The notes below the pieces were generated by a model that was not told where the DNA came from, ran no database searches, and was given only the letters and a program-made list of their open reading frames with translations. The position numbers were made by a program, and so were the translations under genes. A stretch of DNA of 64,000 nt from Bacteroidetes bacterium OLB12 (lineage in GTDB: Bacteria; Bacteroidota; Bacteroidia; Cytophagales; Cyclobacteriaceae). Within the stretch, counting starts at the first letter, position 1, and every line of letters starts with the position of its first letter. Below, piece after piece: positions 29,705 through 39,403 of the stretch. The stretch spans positions 1 through 64,000 of the forward strand of contig LNFR01000083.1 of NCBI GenBank assembly GCA_001567185.1. The letters run 5' to 3'.

Positions 29705-30130
29705 TTAGTCCACATTCAATTCAGTTTTTGCAAGCATAGCCATTGCTTGATGCCAATTTTTGTAAGCAACCCAAACGCTGGAACACCATTCTCTGATTTT
29801 CCCGTCCCTTGCTTGGCCAGGCTCCGCTTTCAAAACATCAGATACGGTTACTTTGCCGCGCTGTTGGGGTAAGGAAAGGATTGTCCATGTCTTTTTGTTT
29901 CGTGCCAATTTCATGTGTGCCAACTGAACCTGCTTGCCTGTATATGCTTTTTCAAGATACAGATATAAGCCAATGAGAGAAAATATCAAGGTTATTCGCT
30001 TTGTTTCATGGGTTGCATTTTGGGCTTGATATGCATCAACAACATGCTGATGAATGAAATAGGTTGTGTCCGGGTGCCCCAAGGTATAGTAAGAAAGTTC
30101 TTCAAATTCCTTATCGTGTAATATATTCAT
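29705..30130 (-). CDS. DUF5946-like hypothetical protein
   Basis: 141 residues, cytoplasmic. The N-terminal pattern ELSYYTLGHPDTTYFIHQHVVDAYQAQ and the central LIGLYLYLEKAYTGKQVQLAHMKLA agree with my recollection of family DUF5946, whose function is unknown. The C-terminus (REWCSSVWVAYKNWHQAM) is also characteristic. It sits between the duplication scar and the membrane-protein gene on the same strand as the latter but 98 bp away. Confidence 0.55.
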   Translation of the reverse strand: MNILHDKEFEELSYYTLGHPDTTYFIHQHVVDAYQAQNATHETKRITLIFSLIGLYLYLEKAYTGKQVQLAHMKLARNKKTWTILSLPQQRGKVTVSDVLKAEPGQARDGKIREWCSSVWVAYKNWHQAMAMLAKTELNVD

Positions 30131-30227
30131 GGTTTCCTCCTCTTAATCAATGCTACTCATATCCTGTCTCATGTCTAATATCAACCAGACATGAAAATAG
30201 GATTTTCGTTTTATATAACAAGAAACA

Positions 30228-31924
30228 TCACAACTTAGGCGCCAGCCACACAAAGCCGATCGACAACACAAACAACACAAAAAACCAAAGCGGTTCAACA
30301 GAGCGGTGGATGGGTATGTCTTTACCGGATTTTAATACACCTCCGGCTTTTGCTTTTGTACTCGTTTGAAGGTTCGCGGCCCGCAAGGCCGTCCACGTGT
30401 TTGCCTCCGAAACAAAAAAATTATATAAAACAGAATCGGTAGCCGACAGTACCTGATGCCATCCTCTCTCTTGAGGCCAGCCCGTGGTGCTCGCGTAGCC
30501 ATCAATGAGGGCATGCCCGCGCAAGGGCAACCGGATGCTGTCCAAATACAACCCGGGTTGTGGTAAAGACGAAAGAACTTCTATGACAAGAGGTTCGTTC
30601 GCGTACATTGGAAAAGGATTTTTAATCTTTATAGCTGTGGATTGCATGGAAAGGCGGGCCAGCTTTTCTATCACCTCAGTCCATAAATGATTGTAGAAGC
30701 GACTTTGCCCTTTGCCAATCAGCGGGTACGTTTCCGTCAGCAACTGGTATCCCACGTTGCCTGCACCTTCCATTTTATATCCGGATAGCACGCGGTTCTT
30801 ATTCGCCACAATGGAAAAATCTTTAGATGTTACCGGCCATGCGGGCAGGGTAAGCGTTTGCGTTTCGAAGGTCAACTGCGCGGTGTCGGCAGCAACTTTC
30901 GTAAACATAAAACCAAAAGGAGGTTTTGCCAATTCACTTTCGGCAGGCAGCCACAGTACGCCCAACCCGTTGCGCACCGCATCACGAACGGCCGTAGCAT
31001 CGCTTCCCGCGCTTTCGTTGGCAAGCACCAGCAAATCAAAACCATTTAACAAATCCGAAGTAATCCGCGTAAGCGAGGCTGGCTCACGATTGCCGTACTC
31101 ATACCTGAAATTGTTTTTCGAAATTTGGGTGCGCACAATTACCCGATGACCCTGATCGATTAAAAAATTTTTAAGTAGCGAATCTCCGCAGACGGATAAT
31201 CCTGAAGAATCAACACATCCAACGGTTGGGGGGGCTGAATTTCCAACGGCAACATTTCGCTTTTACCCTCCGCTTCCAATTCATATAAAAATTTACCGGG
31301 TTGCTGCGGTGTAAACGAAAGTTGAAACGCTCCCGGCTTTACCGCAACTGAATCAATCCTTCCTTCCGGGCCAATCAACGTCAGGTTGGTGGCTTCACCG
31401 ATCCATTCTCCGTAAAACGTTACTTTGCGATTGGCAACTATTCTTGGCGGAACCTGCAGCCGCGTGATGCCTTTTGGTAGTTGTCCCTGCAAAAAATAAA
31501 AACCTGAATCGGGCAACACGTACGCAGGCAATCCTGTGCCCAGAACAAACCGGATCTGATCCCGGTATTCCAACAACTGGTTGAGGTGTTCCAACTGTTG
31601 CCCCGATCCGTTTCCTGTAACATCCGGTGTAATCAGCACATGGCTTTGCGGATAAATTTTTGTAAGACTGTCGGCTGTGGATGGATTATAGCCCGGAGTG
31701 AGCACAATCACTCCTTCCGAACCTGCATGCGTGGAATAAGATGGGCGCAGCACAAACGCCATCAGACTGAGTGTGGCTATCAGCAATGCCATCCATCGCG
31801 CCACTAAAAATCTTGCCTCTCGTTTCCATTCTAACCAACCAAAAAAAAGCAATAACGCACCCGCTACTGCGATGACCACACCGACAGGAAACTGGGAGTT
31901 AAATTGGATGGCCGCGCTAATCAT
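30228..31924 (-). CDS. membrane protein with GATase-like domain, last gene of the MoxR/DUF58 cluster (one apparent indel)
   Basis: 565 residues. N-terminal hydrophobic helices (PVGVVIAVAGALLLFFGW, WMALLIATLSLMAFVL) are followed by a periplasmic region. A class I glutamine-amidotransferase-like fold follows (DVLILQDYPSAEIRYL, FDLLVLANESAGSDATAV, GLGVLWLPAE), without a clear catalytic triad. A single C-terminal helix ends at VWLAPKL. The frame as read breaks at 31160/31136; adding one base in a T5 run at 31168-31172 restores RYLKNFLIDQGHRVIVRTQ. The start overlaps the upstream gene by 8 bp. Proteins of this layout accompany BatA-type envelope clusters; the biochemical role is unknown. Confidence 0.75.
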
Positions 31925-34151
31925 TCAAACTTTTTAAGAATTGCTGATCGAGCGGATGCACCGCTTGTTTCTTTTCAGAAGGTGTCTCCTGCCCCTCGGC
32001 CAGCTGCATAAAAATCGTGCGCAACGCAGCCACGCGGGCGAGCCGTTCCGTTTCCGGTAAATTGTCTTCGGTCAGGTTTTTCACGATGGATAATCCGTGC
32101 AAATATTTTTCAGGATGCTCAAGGGCTGCAGCGGCCAGTTCGTTACCCGCTATTGTCAAGATGGTTTTGTCCTGATCGGTAAAGGGTTTACGATCCAGCA
32201 TCCATCGCTCCAGCACTTGCTGTGCCTGGCGAATGGCGGGATAATCTTGTTTATCCGGTTGAAGGGAAGTTCCGGTATAAGATCTCACTTCAGCTAAATC
32301 ACCACTCAATCGTTTCTCTTCTTTTAACGGGGGCGGATCAAACCCGGTGCGATGCACATAAATGCGCGAGTCGTTGCTGATCTCTTTTAACAATTTCAAC
32401 GCAGTGTATTGATACGGCAATGATTTTTCAGGTTCGTACAATCGCAAATACAACTCCGCATCCCACATCACCGTAAGGGCCGCTTTCAGTTTGGCGCGCA
32501 CCGATTCAATAAAGAACGTAGCGGTTTCGCCATCGTCATGCTGATGCGCAAAAGCGGCAAGCGGATCTTTTTCATTTCCCTCGTGTTCATGATCGTGCGC
32601 ATCGGTGGTTGTCTTTTTCTGCTCAACCAGGTTGTGCTCGTTCTCTGTATCGTGCTGGTGGCTCAGCCGCTGAAGCGTTTCTTCGGTGGTCTCGTCTTTA
32701 TCCAGGTCGGCCGCAGACAATACCACGCCTCCAATCTGGTCTTCAAATTCTTCGCCCATAAATTGTCCATACCGCAAGCGCAGCACTTTCTGATCATAAC
32801 CCAATTCGTTGCTGGTCGATTTGAATTGTTGTGTGGTAATCTTCTTTTTCTCCTTCAGCAGTTTTTCCGTATCAATAATGATTTGCCGCTGACTGCGAAA
32901 ATATTCCGGCATCAGATCAACCCCCAGGCCTTCATCTTCTACCACGTTGTATTGCGTAGTGTCTTGTATGGCGATAAAATAGGTTTCCGTGCGCGAGTAA
33001 TTGGGCGTGGGTATTTTAATATCAGTCGCCTCTATATAAAAATAAAGTTCATCGCCCGGCTCTAATCCCAGCTTGATCAGATCTAATACAACCGATGCCT
33101 GCACCTGCTTGCCGCTGATCCGCACGGGGTTATCAAACTTCAATCGCTCTTCACGAAATTTTACCGACTCGCCACTGCCTTTGCTTACTGTGGCAATTAC
33201 AGCCGCATCGGCCAAACCAAAATCATCCTGCAACGAAGCCCGCACATCTACTTTAAGCGGATTTGTAAACTCAAACTTTGTAAACTGCTCCAGGTTTGTG
33301 ATGTCAAGTTTTGGGGACTGATCTTTGATGATTTCGATTTTATAATAATCCGAACGAATCCATTTCTCCTTGTCCTTCCAGGTTAATTGATAAAATCCCG
33401 ACTCATTTACTTTGCGCGTGTGGATCTTCTCTTTCTCAGTTGATGCCAGCGTAACCGTATCGCGTCCGGAAAAAATCAACACAGCCGGAGCCGGCTTATT
33501 CAAGGATACCTTCCACGTTACCACACTTCCTTCAGGCACTACCAGGTGCAACTCTTTTGCGATAAAGAGCGGTTGACTCGTGTAAGTTGGCGGAGTGATA
33601 GTAACCACCATGGATTCCAGTTTTACTTCTTCAACGGTTGTGTTAAGTTCGGCAATCGTCTCTTTCATTTCACGGCTTTGCACATCAGCCGAAGGATTGA
33701 ATGCCATCAGCAACAGACCTACCAACACACAGGCCCCGGAAATTAAACCGGTAGTGCGCGAGGCGGTAGGTAATTTTACTTGCGGATACAACTGATCAAA
33801 CCGCGATTGAACGCGCCCCAGCTGTACCTGTTGCAAAAGACTTAAGGCGGCAGGCTCCATTAACATCAGATCGGCACTTTCTTCTAAAACCGGGTAATGT
33901 GCATTGAGGTAAGACACCAGGTAGTGCGCATTGGACTCAAAGAGATTTTTAGATTTTGCCAATCGCCACCCGATCGCCAGCGTGGAAACAATCACCACCG
34001 GAATTTGTATGCCTAACTCTACACGAAACCATGCAAGTGTTGCCCAGATCAAAAAACCAATTGCCAAAGAAAGCAGCGCAACCTCTGCACTTCGTGTAAG
34101 CGTAAGGCGTGTGCTCAGTTGTACCAGGCGATATGGTAGTTGAGTTTTCAT
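31917..34151 (-). CDS. large membrane protein, DUF4175-like, with His/Asp-rich segment
   Basis: 744 residues starting MKTQLPYRLVQLS; the start overlaps the BatA-like stop by 4 bp (ATGA-type coupling), which favours it over 34220. Two hydrophobic helices lie near the N-terminus (residues about 24-60) and one near 150. A large periplasmic region follows with Ig-like strands (MVVTITPPTYTSQPLF, KVDVRASLQDDFGLADAAV), as in DUF4175-type proteins. A segment at about residues 496-541 holds many His and Asp residues in HQHD, HDHEHEG and HQHDDGE clusters, suggesting metal binding. The C-terminus is helical. It is part of the MoxR-DUF58-BatA operon. Confidence 0.7.
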   Translation of the reverse strand: MKTQLPYRLVQLSTRLTLTRSAEVALLSLAIGFLIWATLAWFRVELGIQIPVVIVSTLAIGWRLAKSKNLFESNAHYLVSYLNAHYPVLEESADLMLMEPAALSLLQQVQLGRVQSRFDQLYPQVKLPTASRTTGLISGACVLVGLLLMAFNPSADVQSREMKETIAELNTTVEEVKLESMVVTITPPTYTSQPLFIAKELHLVVPEGSVVTWKVSLNKPAPAVLIFSGRDTVTLASTEKEKIHTRKVNESGFYQLTWKDKEKWIRSDYYKIEIIKDQSPKLDITNLEQFTKFEFTNPLKVDVRASLQDDFGLADAAVIATVSKGSGESVKFREERLKFDNPVRISGKQVQASVVLDLIKLGLEPGDELYFYIEATDIKIPTPNYSRTETYFIAIQDTTQYNVVEDEGLGVDLMPEYFRSQRQIIIDTEKLLKEKKKITTQQFKSTSNELGYDQKVLRLRYGQFMGEEFEDQIGGVVLSAADLDKDETTEETLQRLSHQHDTENEHNLVEQKKTTTDAHDHEHEGNEKDPLAAFAHQHDDGETATFFIESVRAKLKAALTVMWDAELYLRLYEPEKSLPYQYTALKLLKEISNDSRIYVHRTGFDPPPLKEEKRLSGDLAEVRSYTGTSLQPDKQDYPAIRQAQQVLERWMLDRKPFTDQDKTILTIAGNELAAAALEHPEKYLHGLSIVKNLTEDNLPETERLARVAALRTIFMQLAEGQETPSEKKQAVHPLDQQFLKSLND

Positions 34152-35314
34152 TGCCTGCGCACAAATGCTAAAATCCTCTCGGCTACGAGTGAAACAAGAA
34201 ACAAAATGAACAACGGCCAACTCACTTTTTCCGATGCACCGCCCATCGCCCTGGCTTGTGTGGAAGTTGTTAGTTGCTGACTGGATATTGACCTGCGGTC
34301 GTTCGCAGCAATTACCTGTTCCGTTTCCGGATGGGTTGTTAACAGCGAAGCTAATTGAACCGTGAAGTTTTCCTGTATGGCTCTTTCCATTGTTAAGTCA
34401 TGCACCCTCCATTGCTTTGCAGCAACCTGCTCTAAAAGTTTTCCTGCGGTAGCTTTTACCACAATTACGTTTGCCTGCGTTGCCGGAATTGTTTTTCCCG
34501 ACAACCAGAATACCCAATCGGCCTGGGCGATTTCGGTTGTAACCATTTCGATGGGCAGTATCTTTTTGATGGCGGTTAATGATGCCTCCACAAGGCGCGT
34601 TTCTGATTCAAAGCCTTTATCCGCCTGGATGGCAACCTGTATTGGTGCCCATGTACGCAAGGTATCTGGCAAAGCAGCAACCGTATCCGTTACGAACCGT
34701 GTATGTGATGAATTTGAAATTCCGTTTCTTACTATATTGAATTTGCTTTGCTTCACCCCAAAGGTTGAAAACCTGTGCTCCGGCAACTCAAAAGTTTGCC
34801 AGGAAATTTGATCAGGCAAAGGTTGAAGCGCGCCATTAAAATTTTTCAACAAACTTGCTGAGACCACAACCGCCTCGCTTAATCTCTGCGTCTTCAACTC
34901 GTTTATTACTTGCCAATAATTTTGCAACGGCTCCGGACTTTGATCTTTCGTGGGGAATCCGGTGGCCATCCAATGCCATTCGTAGCCTTGTGCCTGCAGG
35001 CTATCGGCAAACGTGTTTGCTTCCTGATGCCCGATGAGTATCGGATCGTACACCAGCCATTTTTTCTGTTCGCCTGTGTTCAACATTAATCCGGCCAGCA
35101 ACAACACAAACAACAGCAATACCCACAGTCGCAACGCCAGCAACACCAGTTCATTTAATTTTATTCCCCGAAATTGTTGAGAGGCACTTTCGTGCAGATG
35201 TCGTAAACTCCCCATTGGAATTACGCGGCCCTCCTTGCGACTAAGCAAATGAATGGCAATTGGAATTGATAATGCCAGGAATGCCCAGAGATATGCAGGT
35301 TGTGCCAACATCAT
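34148..35314 (-). CDS. BatA-domain membrane protein
   Basis: 388 residues. The N-terminal BatA/aerotolerance-regulator domain is clear: PAYLWAFLALSIPIAIHLLSRKEGRVIPMGSLRHL, then a second helix (LWVLLLFVLLLAGLML). A periplasmic middle region and a C-terminal helix (WPLFILFLVSLVAERILAF) complete it. It lacks a recognisable vWA MIDAS motif, unlike full BatA/BatB. Start and stop overlap the neighbours (4 bp each), so translation is coupled. By analogy with Bat operons, it probably links the MoxR ATPase and DUF58 protein to an envelope function. Confidence 0.85.
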   Translation of the reverse strand: MMLAQPAYLWAFLALSIPIAIHLLSRKEGRVIPMGSLRHLHESASQQFRGIKLNELVLLALRLWVLLLFVLLLAGLMLNTGEQKKWLVYDPILIGHQEANTFADSLQAQGYEWHWMATGFPTKDQSPEPLQNYWQVINELKTQRLSEAVVVSASLLKNFNGALQPLPDQISWQTFELPEHRFSTFGVKQSKFNIVRNGISNSSHTRFVTDTVAALPDTLRTWAPIQVAIQADKGFESETRLVEASLTAIKKILPIEMVTTEIAQADWVFWLSGKTIPATQANVIVVKATAGKLLEQVAAKQWRVHDLTMERAIQENFTVQLASLLTTHPETEQVIAANDRRSISSQQLTTSTQARAMGGASEKVSWPLFILFLVSLVAERILAFVRRQ

Positions 35315-36210
35315 CGCGCTAATCGCTTACGGGTAACTAAAAAATCGCGCAGCACACTATCTGCTCCTTGTTGCAAGGTTACCACGTGATAGCTGATGTC
35401 CTTCTCCAACATCCACATGCGGGTGTTTTGTATCCACGCAGCCACGCGTGCGGCATACTCTTTTCTCTGTAGCACGGTGTTCACTTTGGTGCGGGCCTTT
35501 GTCTCAAGGTCTTCGAATGTTAAGGAGCCTTCGTATTCCAGTTCCAGTTCCTGTTTGCCCATCAGGTGAAAAATGACCACTTCGTTGCGCGGGGTTTTCA
35601 ATCGCGAAATAAAGTTCAGCAAATCACCATCGGCATCGTATAAGTCGGTAAAGAAAACAATCATCTCTTTTCCGTGGTGATCAAACAGTTGTTCTTCACG
35701 ACCGGAGCTTTCCCACTTGCCTTCACTTTGTATGTTAATCAACTCCAGCAAAAACCGCATGAACTGCTGCTGTTCAAATCGCGGTAGCAGGGCTTTTATT
35801 TGTTTATCGTTTACCGCAAACAAACCAAACGTATCGCTTTGCTTGCGCGCCAGAAATGCCAGGGCTGCCATCAGCACTTTGGCAAACTGAAGTTTACTGA
35901 GGCCGTCTTCGGCATAAGCCATTGAGCGGCTGGCATCCAACATAAACTTTACCGTGATGTTGGTTTCGATTTCTGCTTCTTTAATGTAATAGCGTTCAGA
36001 GCGGGCAAACATTTTCCAATCGAGTTGGCGCAAATCATCGCCCGGCTGGTAATTGCGATACTGACTAAACTCCTGCCCCGAGCCCACCGACTGGCTTTTA
36101 TTGCTGCCACTCATGAAGCCCTCTACTATTACGCGCGCAATAAGTTCCAATCCGCTTACTGTATTTAATACAGCGGGATTCAGCAACTCTTTGACGCGCG
36201 CATCAATCAT
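35311..36210 (-). CDS. DUF58 domain protein (vWA-like)
   Basis: 299 residues, cytoplasmic by lack of signal. The family hallmark FSQYRNYQPGDDLRQLDWKMFARSERYYIKE is present, followed by a vWA-like fold with a metal-binding DASRSMAY motif, then FGLFAVND and MIVFFTDLYDADGDLL. DUF58 proteins are the usual partners of MoxR AAA+ ATPases and are thought to assist assembly or metal loading of other proteins. The gene overlaps moxR by 4 bp and the BatA-like gene by 4 bp. Confidence 0.93.
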   Translation of the reverse strand: MIDARVKELLNPAVLNTVSGLELIARVIVEGFMSGSNKSQSVGSGQEFSQYRNYQPGDDLRQLDWKMFARSERYYIKEAEIETNITVKFMLDASRSMAYAEDGLSKLQFAKVLMAALAFLARKQSDTFGLFAVNDKQIKALLPRFEQQQFMRFLLELINIQSEGKWESSGREEQLFDHHGKEMIVFFTDLYDADGDLLNFISRLKTPRNEVVIFHLMGKQELELEYEGSLTFEDLETKARTKVNTVLQRKEYAARVAAWIQNTRMWMLEKDISYHVVTLQQGADSVLRDFLVTRKRLAR

Positions 36211-37223
36211 TGGATTATGAATTTTGTGCGATGCGTATGTTTTTCAAGCAAGTGCGTGGTTACATCATCGGATGTAATCCCCTCTGCTTCTGCTTTAAAG
36301 TTGGTGAGTATGCGATGCCGCAACACCGGAAATGCTACACTGCGAATATCTTCCTGTGTAACCGCTAATCTTCCTGACAACAACGCGCGGGCTTTTGCCG
36401 TGAGAATCATCGCTTGCCCGGCACGCGGACCGGCACCCCAACGTACCCAATCGCGCACATATTTTACATCTGTTTCTTTGGGGCGCGTGGCGCGCACAAG
36501 ATCACTCACCCAACCAATCAAATCAGCATTGATGTGAACTTCGCGTACAAACTTTTGTGCTTCCAGAATTTTATGGCCTTCCATTACACGCTCGATGGCT
36601 GCGCCTTTTCGGCCCGTGGTGCCGGCAAGGATGGCGCGTTCTTCTTCGGAGGTTGGATAATTTACTTTGATGTATAACAGGAAGCGATCGAGCTGCGCTT
36701 CGGGCAGGGGAAATGTTCCTGCTTGTTCAATCGGGTTTTGTGTGGCGAGAATGAAAAAGGGGCGATCGAGCGGATAGGTTACACCGCCATACGTTACCTC
36801 AAACTCCTGCATGGCTTCGAGCAAAGCCGATTGGGTTTTGGGCGAGGTGCGGTTAATCTCATCGGCCAGAATGATGTTGGCGAAGATGGGCCCTTTATTG
36901 AATTTGAAAACCCGCTTGCCGGTTCCATGATCTTCCTCCAGGATTTCCGTTCCGATGATGTCGGTAGGCATTAAGTCGGGCGTAAACTGAATGCGTTTAA
37001 ACTTCAGATCAATGGCTTCGGAAAGCGAACGGATCATTAAGGTTTTGGCCAGGCCGGGCACCCCTTCCAGCAAGCCGTGTCCACCGGCCAGAAAGGTAAT
37101 CAACAACTGGTCGATGATTTCTTCCTGGCCTACAATGGTTTTGTGAATCTCCTGCTTGAGTTTACCCAGGCTGGCAATTACTTCCTGTACTGATTTTTCT
37201 GCGGTGCTTACTGCTGTCTCCAT
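36207..37223 (-). CDS. MoxR-family AAA+ ATPase
   Basis: 338 residues. Walker A is GLLEGVPGLAKTLM (about residue 55, with GVPGLAKT), Walker B is IILADEINRTSPKTQSALLEAMQE, sensor 1 is ILATQNPIEQAGTFPLPEAQLDRF, and the lid ends with VRWGAGPRAGQAMILTAKARALL. MoxR ATPases act as chaperones for complex assembly, typically with a DUF58/vWA partner, which is the next gene. DUF4159 lies 2 bp upstream. The operon order is DUF4159-moxR-DUF58-batA-DUF4175-like-GATase-like. Confidence 0.95.
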   Translation of the reverse strand: METAVSTAEKSVQEVIASLGKLKQEIHKTIVGQEEIIDQLLITFLAGGHGLLEGVPGLAKTLMIRSLSEAIDLKFKRIQFTPDLMPTDIIGTEILEEDHGTGKRVFKFNKGPIFANIILADEINRTSPKTQSALLEAMQEFEVTYGGVTYPLDRPFFILATQNPIEQAGTFPLPEAQLDRFLLYIKVNYPTSEEERAILAGTTGRKGAAIERVMEGHKILEAQKFVREVHINADLIGWVSDLVRATRPKETDVKYVRDWVRWGAGPRAGQAMILTAKARALLSGRLAVTQEDIRSVAFPVLRHRILTNFKAEAEGITSDDVTTHLLEKHTHRTKFIIQ

Positions 37224-37225
37224 GG

Positions 37226-37852
37226 TTATCTTGTCAAAGCGTACATAATAATATTTACACTAAAGCGTGTGTTATCAATTTTATAAAAACGTTTGTTGCG
37301 AAAGTCATAATCCCATTCGCAGCCATAGTCTTTGTTGCTGTATAAAACACCTATGCGGTTGTTCACTTCAATGGCTTTCAGGTAATCGTGTACAATGTCA
37401 TCGCCCCAGCCATTCAGCTCCTGGGCTGTTGTGGGCGGACCATCAAACTGAAAAAAGGAAGAATAAAGCGCATGGTTATTGGGAATCTTTTTCAACGCAT
37501 TTTTTCCAAAGGTACGCTCCATTTCAGTCTCGAACGATTTGGCAAACAAACCGTCTATGTCGTGGTTGCAGTCATCCACAAACACAAAGCCTCCGCTCTC
37601 CACATACTTTTTAAAATTTTCGCGCTCTTGTGCAGTAAACTCTACCAGCTTGTGGCCGCTTAGGTAACAAAAAGGGCAACGGAAAATCTCATCGCTGGAA
37701 AGTGAAACGATATTTTCGTTGGTATCAATTTTAAGCGTGGTATATTCAATAAGCGAGTTGAGCACGTTCACAGGCATGCGCTGGTCCACATCCCAATCGC
37801 CCGATTCATATTGAATGCGTGTAAAGAAAAACTTATTGCCAGCCCGTGTCAT
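37226..37852 (-). CDS. DUF4159 domain protein
   Basis: 208 residues. DUF4159 adopts a GATase/Rossmann-like fold; the recognisable blocks are FFFTRIQYESGDWDVDQR, FRCPFCYLSGHKLVEFTAQE, KYVESGGFVFVDDCNHDID, and YEWDYDFRN-type ending with RFSVNIIMYALTR. Many homologs carry an N-terminal signal peptide; none is present in this frame, and no upstream extension with a signal was found, so it is probably cytoplasmic here. It is the first gene of the MoxR operon and follows a palindromic repeat that separates it from the TldE gene. Confidence 0.8.
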   Translation of the reverse strand: MTRAGNKFFFTRIQYESGDWDVDQRMPVNVLNSLIEYTTLKIDTNENIVSLSSDEIFRCPFCYLSGHKLVEFTAQERENFKKYVESGGFVFVDDCNHDIDGLFAKSFETEMERTFGKNALKKIPNNHALYSSFFQFDGPPTTAQELNGWGDDIVHDYLKAIEVNNRIGVLYSNKDYGCEWDYDFRNKRFYKIDNTRFSVNIIMYALTR

Positions 37853-37936
37853 TGCCGAATTGCAACCTGCAATTTTGGATTTTATACGCTCAGATAACTA
37901 CTCTGGAGCCTACATTTATATGAGTGGCATTGAATT

Positions 37937-38062
37937 AAGAGGCTGTATCAAAAGTCGAAATAAAAGCGTGTGTCCGGGCTCGGAATCGCTTTTGAGTACA
38001 ATGGAATCGAGATCGCGGAATAAATCCGCGATGACAGAATGACTTTTGTATACAGCCTCTTT
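37937..38062. repeat. palindromic intergenic element, copy 1
   Basis: About 126 bp bounded by imperfect inverted repeats: AGAGGCTGTATCAAAAGTC at the left and the inverse of AGAGGCTGTATACAAAAGTC at the right. A perfect hairpin lies inside at 38012-38032, with arms ATCGCGGA and TCCGCGAT and loop ATAAA. The same hairpin core occurs in copies at 51722-51810 and 62274-62403. This copy is in the opposite core orientation. It lies between tldE and DUF4159 and could act as a terminator or attenuator. No coding capacity. Confidence 0.85.
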
Positions 38063-38067
38063 AAAAA

Positions 38068-39402
38068 CTACACCGCATCCGATAAGCTCGAGAAGGTAAA
38101 GTCTCTCACCTTTAAAGGCGGCAACAGGTAATTCTGGTTTGACTCAACACTTACCGTACGCTCTACCTTGCCCAATTCTTCCAGGTTGTTGAGCATAATG
38201 ATCGGGCTTTCGTTAAAGCGAAAGTTCTTAATCGGGTATTGAATCCTTCCGTTTTCAATATAGAAAGTACCATCGCGGGTAAGCCCGGTTAACAACAAGC
38301 TTTGCGGATCCACATCGCGGATATACCAGAGCCGTGTAACCAATACGCCTTTCTTCGTTCCGGCAATCAATTCTTCCAGTGATTTGGTTCCGCCTTCCAT
38401 AATGGCCGCATCGGGGCCGGGTACTGCCTTCACTCCTTTTTTCTCTGCCCAGTATCTTTCATAAGAAAGATTTTTGATCACGCCTTTTTCTATCCACGAT
38501 ACTTTTTCCTGTGGTCGTCCATCGCCATTCCATGTGCTTGTAGGCAAATCGGGATTCAACGGATCGGAGTAAATGTTAACACGTTCGTCAACCAGTTTTT
38601 CACCCAGGCGTGTTCCGCCTCCGGCCTTGCTTAAAAAACTGCGGCCTTCATCAGCCTGTCGCGCATCTAATCTGAAAAAGATATTCTCCAACAAAACGGC
38701 CACCGCTGCAGGTTCAAGAATTACGGTGTACTTGCCCGGTTCAATAGCTCTTGCCTTTACAGATTTTACAGCCTTCTGCGTTGCAATCTGTGTGGCCGTT
38801 TTGGTGTCGAGCTTGGTGATGTCGTTGTACCCGCGGGTGGCATACCCCGAACCGGTACCATCAGCTGTTCTTACCGTTACCGAGAAGTTGGTATTGGTGG
38901 AAGTGTTGTAGGCAAACAAACCCTTCGAATTCATCATGGCTACAAAGCCGGTGTTGTCTTCGAGAAATCCTGCTGCCACTGCGCCTGCCTCTTTCGCTAC
39001 CTTAATACTTTGTTCAACCAAATCGGATCTGAGTTTGGGTGTAATGGCCGCGGTAGCTGCTATATAGGTTTTCGATTCAGCGTATGTCTGTGGCCCCAGA
39101 AACGGAACATACTCCGGATTTTCCGGTGCCAGGCGCGCTAATTCTTCCGCGCGTTCCACTACTTTCTTTAGCGAGGCATCGTCAAACTCGTTGATCGTGG
39201 CAATGCCCAGCTTTTTACCAAACGCAGAAGAAACCACCAGTTGGTGCTGGCTTACTCTTCCGCTGGTACTTACTGAATTGCGTGCGTAGCGGATATTGCC
39301 GCTGTCAGTACCACTCAGATTTACTTCGCATTCGTCAGCCTTTGAATAGCTCAGTACTTTTTTCAATAAAGCCTGGGCTTCGTCTTTACTCATGATGGGC
39401 AT
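38068..39402 (-). CDS. TldE/PmbA-like protein (copy 1)
   Basis: 444 residues, no signal peptide (MPIMSKDEAQALLKKVLSYSKADECEVN). It is the non-catalytic TldE type: the fold motifs NIRYARNSVSTSGR, GFLEDNTGFVAMMNSKGLFAY, IEPGKYTVILEPAAVAVLLENIFFRLDAR and TRLWYIRDVDPQSLLLTGLTRDG are present, but no HExxxH. TldE pairs with TldD to form a ring-like heterodimeric metalloprotease that degrades unfolded peptides and, in enterobacteria, processes microcin B17 and CcdA. Its start is 1 bp after the stop of a TldD gene, so this is a tldD-tldE pair. Confidence 0.9.
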   Translation of the reverse strand: MPIMSKDEAQALLKKVLSYSKADECEVNLSGTDSGNIRYARNSVSTSGRVSQHQLVVSSAFGKKLGIATINEFDDASLKKVVERAEELARLAPENPEYVPFLGPQTYAESKTYIAATAAITPKLRSDLVEQSIKVAKEAGAVAAGFLEDNTGFVAMMNSKGLFAYNTSTNTNFSVTVRTADGTGSGYATRGYNDITKLDTKTATQIATQKAVKSVKARAIEPGKYTVILEPAAVAVLLENIFFRLDARQADEGRSFLSKAGGGTRLGEKLVDERVNIYSDPLNPDLPTSTWNGDGRPQEKVSWIEKGVIKNLSYERYWAEKKGVKAVPGPDAAIMEGGTKSLEELIAGTKKGVLVTRLWYIRDVDPQSLLLTGLTRDGTFYIENGRIQYPIKNFRFNESPIIMLNNLEELGKVERTVSVESNQNYLLPPLKVRDFTFSSLSDAV

Positions 39403-39403
39403 A

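Noticed and set aside
38012-38032. The 21-bp hairpin alone as an ordinary terminator.
   Set aside because: The same core recurs with longer inverted ends at three loci and lacks a T-run directly after the stem, so a mobile or REP-like element is the better reading.
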